Source: Pelobates cultripes (taxonomy: Eukaryota > Chordata > Amphibia > Anura > Pelobatidae). From it: a DNA stretch of 64,000 nt. A model generated the notes under the pieces. That model was not told the DNA's origin. It ran no database searches and was given only the letters and a program-made list of their open reading frames with translations. A program made the translations under genes and the position numbers. Shown here piece after piece: positions 1-10,174 of the stretch. Location: the NCBI GenBank assembly GCA_933207985.1, contig OW240915.1, positions 268,752,596-268,816,595 on the forward strand. Direction: 5' to 3'. The first letter of the stretch is position 1, and the number at the start of each line of letters is the position of its first letter.

Positions 1-24
1 ATACTACACAAAATCATTACTACC

Positions 25-517
25 TTAAAATGACCTTATAGTCACCAGAAAAACTACAGCTTAATGTAGTTGTTCTGGTGAGCATAGTCAGTCCCTGCAG
101 CCTTTTTGCTGTAAACACTGTCTTTTCAGAGAAAAGTCAGTGTTTACATTACAGCCTAGAGATAACTAAACTGGCACTCGTCAGGTGGCTACTAGATGTT
201 CTTCTTGGGGCAGTGCTGCATACTATGCAGCCCTGACATTCAGAGTGCCCCCCCCCCTGCATGGAGACACTGAACTTTACTCATCGAAATGCATTTAGGA
301 GATGCTGATTGGCCAGGGAGGTGTTTGTTTCTACGCCCTTTTGTCCCCCTGCCTGCCTCCTTGACTGAGATCATCAGAATTGACTTTCTCTGCCAATCCA
401 ATCCTATGGGTTGGCTGAAATGATCACTTCTGTTCATGTCAGCCAAGGAGGCGAATCAGGGGCAGAGCCAGCACTAGAAGACATGTTTGTGTTCCTGACC
501 CTATAGTGCTCCTTTAA
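25..517 (-). mobile_element. TTAA-flanked MITE, family D copy 1
   Basis: TTAA occurs at 25-28 and 514-517. The ends read tgaccttatagtcaccag and ctatagtgctcc, which are inverted relatives of each other. The inside shares gtgtttacatt, ctgagatcatca and aaatgcat blocks with 43040-43501, in the opposite orientation. There is no coding capacity; the small ORF inside is chance. The superfamily is Kolobok/T2 or piggyBac by its TTAA target. Confidence 0.65.
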
Positions 518-1819
518 AATCACTTTACTCCATTTTATGGTAAAATTACCTGATGTCTTGCTATACTTGACTAGGTCCTGCTTGGCTTGAAACCTTTTTT
601 AAAGAGAGAGCATTGTAAATTTAGCCTATTTCATGCAAGCATATTATCCATAACCTGCAACCTCAACAATGAAATTATTTAAGGCTGAGGTGAAACTTAC
701 TGTTTATGACATATCATTTCAAACTTGTGTTTTAAGTTATGTATCACAATATGTATCACATTTCACTTTTGAGTCCTGCGAGATCCAATGTATCCTTTCT
801 CTGTTTTTCAATGAATGTTTCTTGCAATAAAAACATATTTAAAAGGAATCTGCAATACAATACTTGTAGAAAGGACCAGGCCAGGTCCAATACATAGAAA
901 AAGCAGAGGGAGACTCTGGTCAGCTCCACTGAGCTAAACAGGACCATACAGGACAGCTTGTGTCAGTTAAGCGCTCTCAGCCAATGAGGGAGGTCCTGTT
1001 TTGGACCTCCTAATCTCAGTTAAGACATCTGGCCTGGCCTGCAGGAGAAGTACAAATGTGGACCAGGAGCTCAGAGGACACAGGGGTGTTTTCAAACCAT
1101 TTAAAAACATTTTGACACATTACTCTGTAAATTCTGTAGGGCACTCCTTATACCATAACCACTACAATAAAAAAAAAAGCTGAAGTGTTAACGGATTTGG
1201 AGTGTTTCTTTAAGCTTTGGAATTGTCACCACTAGGCTATAAACAAGTCCTAACAAGTAATTTATACAGTTAAATATGGGCACCTTTTTAGTTGGTCCAA
1301 TAGTGTTTTCCTTACTGAGAAATGTACAAATGTAAACTGCTATATAATTTGGTCTGGAGATATAATACACAGTATAAGAGAACATTGACACCGAATTCCA
1401 GATTTAGTGACTTTATCCCTTGCCAACTCGAAACATAATTTACTACTATATGACGGCATCTGAATGTGTTAACCTATTGCATGTGTTCTTCATTCATGTG
1501 ATGAATTGACTGAGATTCCAATTATAAAACTCGTGTAATTATAAAACCTTAAGGCGTTTTAAGCATTACAAAAATTGTATATACGATGCAGTAATTAAGA
1601 AGAACAAGTGAGTGGGAACGATCCCGAAACACCACTGTGGCGATAATTGGCTTCTACTCAGGAACCTAACTGCGCTGTGGTGTTTTTCCTTTGCAAGAAT
1701 TGTATTACTGTATAAGCCATTAATATACTGGTACGTGTCATTACTCTCACACACATGTGCTGGGACCATTGTTAGCTATTGTTTTTCCTGTAGGTCTTTA
1801 CAATTCTCTGATGAGTAGC
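518..1819. other. Intron or upstream sequence without recognised features
   Basis: AT-rich non-coding sequence. Short ORFs on both strands around 750-1180 and 1190-1820 have no recognisable family and no codon-like conservation signal that I can judge. Nothing else was seen. Confidence 0.5.
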
Positions 1820-2290
1820 CATACATTATTGGGAATCTCATGGGAAGAAACTGTATTCCTAACACGATTGTGCACCCTGCCCACTACCCCCCTCCCAGCG
1901 TAAAAAAAACATTTTAAACACTTACCCGATACCAACGCAGGTGTTCCTAAGCACTGAGTCGTACTCCTCCCCCACTGACATCAGCCGATTGGTGGGACGT
2001 GTGCATTAGGCCTTCCCCAATGTAAAGCATTGCCTCAATGCTTTCCTCTGTGGCTTTCTAGATGGTGGATGTCCTCACATTGTGCATGTCCAGTGTCATT
2101 TCACAAAATCCAACTCGATGAAACTGCAGAGAGCACCTCTAGTGGCTGCCTAGTAAGCCTTGCAGTTTCTCTCTGTGTTATATATTGCGGGGTTAAGGGA
2201 ACAGGCACATTGTACTTACATTGCAAATGTAACAGTATCCCGCTGCTTTAACCCTGTGTACACTGTGTGCTGACAGCTCATGGAGAAGCT
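1820..2290. mobile_element. Degraded MITE of family C
   Basis: Internal blocks match the family C elements at 20760-21239 and 24120-24603. These are a G+C-rich middle with cattaggcc, the paired aatgctttcct motif, ggatgtcctcac, and ctctagtggctg. Both ends are eroded, so the limits are approximate. Confidence 0.5.
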
Positions 2291-2663
2291 GACATATTTC
2301 ATAACAGCAGCAACATTTACTAGAAAGCTAAAGTTGTCATAGTAGGAGCACTACTGAAGATGGGATCAAAAAAAGGAGAGCTAAGAGAGGGCTAGGAAGA
2401 TAGAAGTTAGACAGAGAGCATTATACATAAACATGCTCTGTGTGAGATTCTTTGTATTGAGCTCTGTATAATCATACACAGTGATCCTTGCTGTGTGGGA
2501 TAGTCATGGTATATCTTTATTGTGCCCAATTTGGTGTGTTATTTCTCTGTATTTTACTCAGCTCTATCTGTTGTACGGGTATCTGTATAGTCTACCCAGC
2601 TGTGTATTTTATAGGTATCTGTGTATTGTATCTCTACATGCCCAGCACGTTTTATTGTATGAG

Positions 2664-4328
2664 TATCTATTATTATGTTCAACTCTGTGTATTGTATGAG
2701 TATCTTTTATTATGTTCAGCTCTGTGTATTGTATGGGTATCTTTTATTATGTTCAGCTCTGTGTATTCTATGAGTATCTATTATTATGTTCAGCTCTGTG
2801 TATTGTATGAGTATATTTTATTATGTTCAGCTCTGTGTATTGTATGAGTATATTTTATTATGTTCAGCTCTGTGTATTGTATGAGTATATTTTATTATGT
2901 TCAACTATGTGTATTGTATGAGTATATTTTATTATTTTCAACTCTGTGTATTGTATGAGTATCTTTTATTATGTGCAGCTCTGTGTATTGTATGAGTATC
3001 TTTTATTATGCTCAGCTCTGTGTATTGTATGAGTATATTTTATTATGTTCAGCTCTGTGTATTGTATGAGTATATTTTATTATGTTCAGCTCTGTGTATT
3101 GTATGAGTATCTATTATTATGTTCAACTCTGTGTATTGTATGAGTATATTTTATTATTTTCAACTCTGTGTATTGTATGAGTATCTTTTATTATGCTCAG
3201 CTCTGTGTATTGTATGAATATCTTTTATTATGTTCAGCTCTGTGTATTGTATGAGTATATTTTATTATGTTCAACTCTGTGTATTGTATGAATATCTTTT
3301 ATTATGTTCAGCTCTGTATATTGTATGAATATCTATTATTATGTTCAACTATGTGTATTGTATGAGTATATTTTATTATGTTCAGCTCTGGGTATTGTAT
3401 GAGTGTTTTTTATTATGTGCAGTTCTGTGTATTGTATGAGTATCTTTTATTATGTTCAGCTCTGGGTATTGTATGAGTATATTTTATTATGTTCAGCTCT
3501 GTGTATTGTATGAGTATCTTTTATTATGTTCAACTATGTGTATTGTATGAGTATTTTTTATTATGTTCAGCTCTGTGTATTGTATGAGTATCTTTTATTA
3601 TGTTCAACTATGTGTATTGTATGAGTATCTTTTATTATGTTCAGCTCTGTGTAATGTATGAGTATCTTTTATTATGTTCAGCTCTGGGTATTGTATGAGT
3701 ATATTTTATTATGTTCAGCTCTGTGTATTGTATGAGTATCTTTTATTATGTTCAGCTGTGTGTATTGTATGAGTATTTTTTATTATGTTCAGCTCTGTGT
3801 ATTGTATGAGTATCTTTTATTATGTTCAACTATGTGTATTGTATGAGTATATTTTATTATGTTCAGCTCTGAGTATTGTATGAGTATATTTTATTATGTT
3901 CAGCTCTGTGTAATGTATGAGTATCTTTTATTATGTTCAGCTCTGGGTATTGTATTAGTATATTTTATTATGTTCAGCTCTGTGTACTGTATGAGTATAT
4001 TTTATTATGTTCAGCTGTGTGTATTGTATGAGTATTTTTTATTATGTTCAGCTCTGGGTATTGTATGAGTATATTTTATTATGTTCAGCTCTGGGTATTG
4101 TATGAGTATATTTTATTATGTTCAACTATGTGTATTGTATGAGTATATTTTATTATGTTCAGCTCTGAGTATTGTATGAGTATATTTTATTATGTTCAGC
4201 TCTGTGTAATGTATGAGTATCTTTTATTATGTTCAGCTGTGTGTATTGTATGAGTATTTTTTATTATGTTCAGCTCTGGGTATTGTATGAGTATATTTTA
4301 TTATGTTCAGCTCTGTGCATTGTATGAG
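2664..4328. repeat. Minisatellite: 45 tandem copies of a 37-bp unit
   Basis: Each unit follows the pattern tat-c/a-ttttattatgttca, g/a-ctctgtgtattgtatgag. I counted 45 consecutive units of exactly 37 bp (2664 + 45 x 37 = 4329) with substitutions only and no indels. Degenerate half-units continue outwards to about 2530 and 4445. Because 37 is not a multiple of 3, the ORFs at 2488-2847 and 3859-4068 read the unit in all three frames and are artefacts. Confidence 0.97.
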
Positions 4329-4445
4329 TATCTATGTATTTTGCTTAACTCCATGTTGTGTTGGTATCTTACTGTTGTATGAGTTCTTTCTATTATAAGG
4401 GTATCTTTGTATTTTACCTAGCTTTGAGTATTGCATGGATATATC

Positions 4446-5842
4446 TATGTTATAAGTAGCTATCACCAGTGAAACACAAAGTCAAAAGGATCTACTTGAA
4501 ATTATTTTGCAAAACACTCGGTATTAAAGCATTTAAACAAAATGACTTGGAATGGAATTTTTCCATTTTGGCTTTTTTTTTTTACCTTAAATTTGAAATT
4601 CAATTTGAATCCAACTTGAGTTCTCATTTTATTGAATAACAACCACCTATATGTCACTCAAACTGCATGTTTGATTTTCATAGTATGTAGGGATCTGACT
4701 AGCAGATTTAAAAGCTCTCTGGAACCTAATTTTACAGATTTCTACTTATTAAAACTGTTACCTGAATTATGACTCCTGGGACCCTTTTATGTGTTTCCTA
4801 AAAACATGTACAGTTGTGTTATTGGACATTACAGGTTAAAAGGTAGAAACAGAATAATATGTAAAGCTGAAAAAAAGGTGATGAGTGCACACAATAAAAG
4901 GAAATTGTTGCCTCATACATACATTCCTCTTGTTTTTGAATAACAAATATTTCCTATACAGAGATAAAAAAAAAAGCACAACATAGTGTAATCTGTATAT
5001 ATATTCTGTGAGTAGGTGTCAGAATTCAGACATAATATACACGGGTACCCTAACCAGCTAGATGGAAGTATTCAAAAAGTGGACAATGGAGCAGGTTTAA
5101 GAGGTATAACGCATCAAAACATTTATTTATTCTTGCAAATATTACATAAACTTGTGCATTAAAAAATAGCTCATTATATTGGTGCCTGAGGTGTCCCTTT
5201 AAGAAATTTACAGAAAGTCATCATACTCAATTTAAGGGTGTACAAAATCCTTATATTGCACACTTTTGCTAATTCAGCTATTTTACGTGTTTCGGTGAGT
5301 CAGCGATTTTAATGAGTACACCTTCCACTCAAACATTCACAGTTTTTTTTCCGTGGGCTATGAAGTGGAGGTGTTAATATTATGACATTTACTCATTGGA
5401 TACCTCTCGAAGCAAGTGATTAATTAGAGCTTCACAATTCTTTTCTTAACTTCACTCAATAAATAATGTGATATTTAAAAATTGATCATGTTCCCTTAGA
5501 GAGATAATAAAATGTCACAACACTGATTAAAAAAAGAGGCACACAGAGTGAAACACTGAAGTTATTTGTACTTAATGTTGGGATCTCATCCTCAAATACA
5601 TTAACATATTTTACTTTCCTTTTCTACTTTCCAACTGCCTACACAATGTTGTATGAGAACTTTAGGTTTAAGAAAGTAATGCATTTTACATAACTAGAGC
5701 TTCGAAAGATAAAACATTGCTAGGTTTTTCAGAGTTAGATTTCACGGTTCGTCTATAAAGCATGAATTTTAAAATGGAACTGTTGCTTCAACTATTGCTT
5801 CGATGATTTCTCCATTATGTCTTCTTAGCTCTATATTTAACA
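4446..5842. other. Intron sequence, mostly unremarkable
   Basis: AT-rich DNA. A possible single end of a TTAA element lies at about 5170-5205 (ggtgtccctttaag), without a partner. No genes or structured repeats were seen. Confidence 0.45.
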
Positions 5843-5844
5843 TA

Positions 5845-6094
5845 CAGACACTCCTCATATACCGACCGGTTTCCGTTCTTACAATTTGGTTGTAAAACGA
5901 ATTGGTCGGTAAGTAAGAATGAGATACAGAGCATGCGCACCAGAGCAGGGAATCCCTCAAATCTACATTCAGGGGACATTCTGCGAACAAAGACCAGCTA
6001 TTTAACATGGGGAATCCCTTGAATCTCCAGGAGAGAGCTGGTCGTAAATCCGAGCCGTTGTTAAACAGACCAGTCGTAATGTGAGGACTACCTG
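5845..6094. mobile_element. Mariner/Tigger-like MITE with TA duplication
   Basis: TA at 5843-5844 and 6095-6096 flanks inverted ends that begin CAG: cagacactcctca on the left, and the complement of tgaggactacctg on the right. An inner palindrome surrounds gaccggtttccgttcttac and gaattggtcggtaag. It has no transposase. The TA target and the CAG.. termini fit the Tc1/mariner (pogo/Tigger) superfamily. Confidence 0.6.
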
Positions 6095-6164
6095 TATATG
6101 TATTTGTGGAGTGTGAAAATTTAAATTAAATGTCGATATTTGTTTCTCTTTAATGTTGCTAACG

Positions 6165-6462
6165 GGCGCCTCTGTCTTAGTGTTCTTTATTTTTATAAAC
6201 TCTGTCCTTTGCACCAGGCAATCAATAAACAGAGAAACGATACAGAGAAGAGAAAAGCTTAAATAATGTTTCCTTTTCATTTGCAGTGTTTGCCCTGGCT
6301 TTGCCTTGACGGAACTGGATTGTGATGTCATTTGAGATTTGATAACTCTTAAATATAATTTTAAAATAAAACAAAACATCTTATGAAAAAGGTTAACAGA
6401 ATTTATAGCTGATTTTCAATGTTTTATGATGTGGTGTAAATTCAAGATATAGTTCCCCTTTA
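6165..6462. mobile_element. TTAA element family E, copy 1 (left end missing)
   Basis: This is related along its length to 14275-14682. Shared blocks are ataaactctgt, tttgc-ccaggcaatca, tcatttgca-tgtttgccct and gaactggat. The right end is agttcccctttaa with TTAA at 6459-6462. The left limit is approximate. Confidence 0.55.
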
Positions 6463-6739
6463 AGCTGATGGTTAATAAATTGCATGGAATAACATTGGAG
6501 ATTTTTTTATCTTGAGATTTTATAATTATTATTTTATGTAATATTAAGTATTATATTGGTGTTTCATTTGCTTATATAAATTGATAAATTTTCGCCTTGT
6601 TTTTCTACAGTACATATGTTTTTTTTTTTATTTGTACCTTAAAATTAATTTTTTTCCTTAAACTTAATACCCGCAACCAATATTCTGAGATGATACATTC
6701 ATAATACGTGCCAATCTTTTTACTTTACCACTCTGACAG

Positions 6740-6905
6740 GCCAGAAAGGAAATCTGACCAACCAATGTGCGAGGAACACGAAGATGAGAAAATTAATATA
6801 TATTGTCTGAACTGTGAAGTGCCAACTTGTTCCATGTGCAAAGTCTTCGGAGTTCACCAGAACTGCCAGGTTGCTCCACTTTCTCAAGTTTTCCAAGGAC
6901 AAAAG
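6740..6905 (+). CDS. TRIM55: TRIM55 exon: B-box type 2 zinc finger
   Basis: This exon encodes 55 residues after a split Arg codon, starting [17 protein letters not shown] and ending VFQGQK. The B-box zinc ligands are visible in order. C-x2-H lies at 6768-6779, followed by the pairs in YCLNC and CSMC. The final pair HQNC (6855-6866) has Cys where many B-boxes have His, as is usual in the MuRF family. The B-box supports self-association and the fold of the RING/B-box unit. The acceptor AG is at 6738-6739 and the donor GT at 6906. The exon is 166 bp, phase 2 in and phase 0 out. The open frame that runs on past 6905 to 7115 is intronic read-through. Confidence 0.96.
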
Positions 6906-7237
6906 GTGATTTTTTGCATTTTCTTTCAAGTATATTTTGATGCTTTGTCATATAATTCTATAGACCCTTTAATACCAGATGGATGCATACTCCTTTGGTA
7001 TGTGTTAGTATGTGTTAGTACCCCAATGGCCCTGAAATCCTTCAGATCTATTACTTTGCTTATTAAGGACCAAATTGTTACATTTGGCTGTTGTGATGGA
7101 GCTCCTGTTCTCTGACTGAGTACCTCCTCTCAGTTAGCTTCCTAGAGGCTTGCCAGGACCCTGAAGCACTTCAGCCCTAGGCTTGGCTTAACTGGGGTCT
7201 CTCTGGAGCTTTTCCACAGGACCAGGCTCTAGCTCTC

Positions 7238-7363
7238 CTTCCAGGCAGGTATCGTCCCCTCTGACTATTCCACCGCAACCATTCTTCCAGGCTTGTATCA
7301 TCCCCTCTGACTATTCCGCTGCATCCCTTCTTCCATGCAGGTATTGTCCCCTCTGCTGCTGCT
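7238..7363. repeat. Short tandem repeat of a 46-bp unit
   Basis: Two full units (7238-7283 and 7284-7329) and a partial third begin cttccaggca/cttgtat and contain gtatcatcccctctgactat. They lie in a C+T-rich block (about 7094-7500) unlike the AT-rich surroundings, probably part of an unidentified transposable element. 7500-7909 shows nothing I can name. Confidence 0.75.
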
Positions 7364-7917
7364 ATGCAGGTATCCACCTCTCCCTGCAATGTGATTGCTC
7401 TTGCGTCTCTCAGTTTTAGCTCTCTTGAGTTATCTCAGGGCTAGCAGAATCTTGCAACCAGCCAACAGGTAACACAACTTTATGGCTGGGATCCCTAAAG
7501 ATTCACACAGAACACAGCTTTATTTTTACTTGGGACTTATTACATATAGATTACTGTGACAACGCAATAAAAATACAAACAATCAAATCACATTAGACAA
7601 CATACAGAAACTTATAATAACATGACATGTTTATAACGGGGTGGGGAAGACAATAATTAACACAAAACATCTCTCCTGCCTGCAGAATTAGCAATATGCA
7701 AATCTACCTGATTATGCAAATTAACAAGCTTGTTATTCAGGTAGTGTATATTGCTGTTGCTACCAACAGAGGGTGCTCTACAGGCTCCATAGCCAAATCC
7801 ACCTAGTTGGCAGCAACCATCAGCAGGACAGGAGATCACACAAAACAATTAACAATAGACAAATACATATACACACTCTGAACCTATAGTGGACACAGGG
7901 TGATTTAGACATAGGAG

Positions 7918-8262
7918 TAGTGATGTCCCGAACGGTTTCTCGAATGGTTCGCCGCGGACTCATCATTGAGTAAACTTTGACCCTGTACCTTACAGTCAGC
8001 AGACACATTCCAGCCAATCAGCAGCAGACCCTCCCTCCCACACCCTCCCACCTCCTGGACAGCTCACTAAGAATGCAACTTCAAAATGGATGCTGTCCAG
8101 GAGGTGGGAGGGTCTGGGAGGGAGGGTCTGCTGCTGATTGGCTGGAATGTGTCTGCTGACTGTGAGGTACAGGGTCAAAGTTTACTTAATGATGAGTCTG
8201 TGGCGAACCGTTCGTGGCAAACCGTTCGCGAACCATTCGGCGAACCGTTCGGGACATCACTG
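7918..8262. mobile_element. hAT-type fold-back MITE, copy 1
   Basis: 345 bp, palindromic over nearly its whole length. The ends are tagtgatgtcccgaac and gttcgggacatcactg. They are flanked by a perfect 8-bp target duplication CATAGGAG at 7910-7917 and 8263-8270. The terminal CAGTG (C to T on the left) and the 8-bp duplication place it in the hAT superfamily. The arms meet at a short loop near 8062-8090. Similar ORFs on both strands arise from the palindrome, not from coding. Confidence 0.85.
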
Positions 8263-8270
8263 CATAGGAG

Positions 8271-9368
8271 TAGTCCAGGATCCTACATAAAGTGTTCGTC
8301 TGAAACTCTTGGGGATGGTGACTACTGTCACAGCAGTCATTATACTTTGGTCAATGAAGATTAAATTCCAACAAAGAATTGTTTGTTATTTATGGATAAC
8401 ATTTTAAAAGGATATAATATTTTGAAAACTATTTTAACATTTTAAAATATTGATAATTTTTGTTCATATATGATATATGTTTGATATTTTAATATTTTGA
8501 AGAAAAAAAGGCATTTTAACATGTATTCAAATATATTAAATCAAGGCCTTAAGTTTATTGTTGGATCCTAAGTGTCTGATAGTGATTATCCCTTTTGGCT
8601 TTAAGGGTTAAATAGCCTCAGAAAATGAGATTTGTTGCCTGGCTTACTTTGTATCAGAAGAAATGCAAAACATGCCACTAATATAATTAAAAGTAAAATC
8701 TAAAGCTAGAGCAAAATCCAAACACTTTGAAGAAAATAACATGATTTGTTCTGTGCATCCTTTACATTACATGTTCTTTTTTTATTTTATAATGTGAGCC
8801 AGAGAAACTAGCATTCGACATTTTCGTTATTAAGAAATGATTAAAAAGCCACATTCATTTATCTAATTACCTAATATGATAATTACCGGTACTTTAATTA
8901 GGATTTTAGCTCCAGTTCTTTGTAACTATTTGTTTAATACCATCCATTTACCAATCTATTAATCCATTTAACAATTAAGACTTCATCAGCACTCTAAACC
9001 TCCCCTCAACCTTTTACATTGACGATCGGGTTTGAGATGAAAGTGCAGTCCAATTATAATTTTAGTTTTGTTTTAGTTTTTTTCCATTCTACTTATGTTT
9101 TCCATTTAATATATATCTACAAATTAAAATATCTTCCTGTTTCTTTGATCAGTACAGATAAGCACATTTTTAATTATTCCAGGGAAGGATTCCAATGTAT
9201 ATTTTTCCATGATCTGAGCTTGACATGAAAAAGCAGGATTGTAATTAATATTTATTAACCATAGAAGCATTAAAATATATTTGGTATAAATTATGCAGTT
9301 ACCCGGAAATCGATTATTTGTGTTGGAAGCTACTCATTTATTTTGTGAAATTTTCACTGTGCTCCTAT
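8271..9368. other. Intron without recognised features
   Basis: Strongly AT-rich sequence. No family, tandem repeat or gene was recognised. Confidence 0.5.
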
Positions 9369-10166
9369 CAGTGGTGGAACTACCAGAGGTTTGGCCATAC
9401 CGGGACACACAAGCTGGGAGGCCCATCAGGTGGCCCACACACCTAGCGCTACCCAGTGGGCATGTCTGACCCTTTAACTGCATGACTGAATCCCTATCAA
9501 TCAGCAGTTTCACCACAGAGCTTGAAGGAAGTTATTTCAGGTAACTTCCTCCAGGTTACAGAGAAACATATGGGGAGGCAGGGGGAGGGTGGTCCAGCCA
9601 TGCTGGTGCTTTAATATTTATATGAGTGAGCACTGTACATGGAAATACCAACACAACAATCAAATACACCCCCTACAATCGAACATCATCACTAAATACA
9701 AACACATTCCTGTATTGAAATACCAGCACTACAGACAAACACACCCCTGTAATCAAATGCCAACACTACATATAAATTCATCCCTGTATTAAAATGCCAA
9801 CATTATATACAAATACACACAGCATTGAAACGCCAACACTACACCCAAACACACACCTGCATTCAAACGCAAACACCGCACACAAATACATCACTGCATT
9901 CAAATCTCAACAGTACAAACAAACACACATGACATTCAAATGCCAACACTACACAAACATACACATACTCCATATAAAAACATGCTTAGATTCAAACACA
10001 CAAACACTGCTCACATATACAACTGTGTAAGAATGGGCATATGCTAGATCCCCAGCTGACAAAGCAAATTTGAGTTGTACAACATATTGGATCTATCTTG
10101 CTTACTTTTGGGGGTAGGCTTAAAAATTCTTGCAGCAGTAGCCTCTCTACATTAGTTCCACCACTG
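9369..10166. mobile_element. hAT-like non-autonomous element
   Basis: The ends are inverted: cagtggtggaacta at 9369 and tagttccaccactg ending at 10166, a 14-bp perfect match. The flanking 8-mers gctcctat (9361-9368) and gttcccat (10167-10174) agree at six of eight positions, as expected for an aged hAT target duplication. There is no transposase. The inside is mainly a tandem array. Confidence 0.7.
9641..9990. repeat. Diverged tandem array, unit about 36-37 bp, inside the hAT-like element
   Basis: About nine units of the form aaacacacccctgtaatcaa followed by atgccaacactacatat, with substitutions and small length changes. The array explains the Thr/His/Asn-rich ORFs at 9589-9792 and 9794-10030, which are not genes. 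Confidence 0.75.
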
Positions 10167-10174
10167 GTTCCCAT

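Noticed and set aside
2488..2847. 119-codon ORF rich in Tyr, Cys and Leu
   Set aside because: It lies in the 37-bp minisatellite and repeats every 37 codons as the three frames are read in turn. It is a by-product of the array.
6906..7115. Open frame extending past the TRIM55 B-box exon
   Set aside because: A good GT donor lies at 6906, and the family continues with the exon at 12828, so this part is intron.
7977..8178. Similar ORFs on both strands (TLYLTVSRHIPAN...)
   Set aside because: They are caused by the hAT fold-back palindrome. The same words recur in the copy at 59376-59678.
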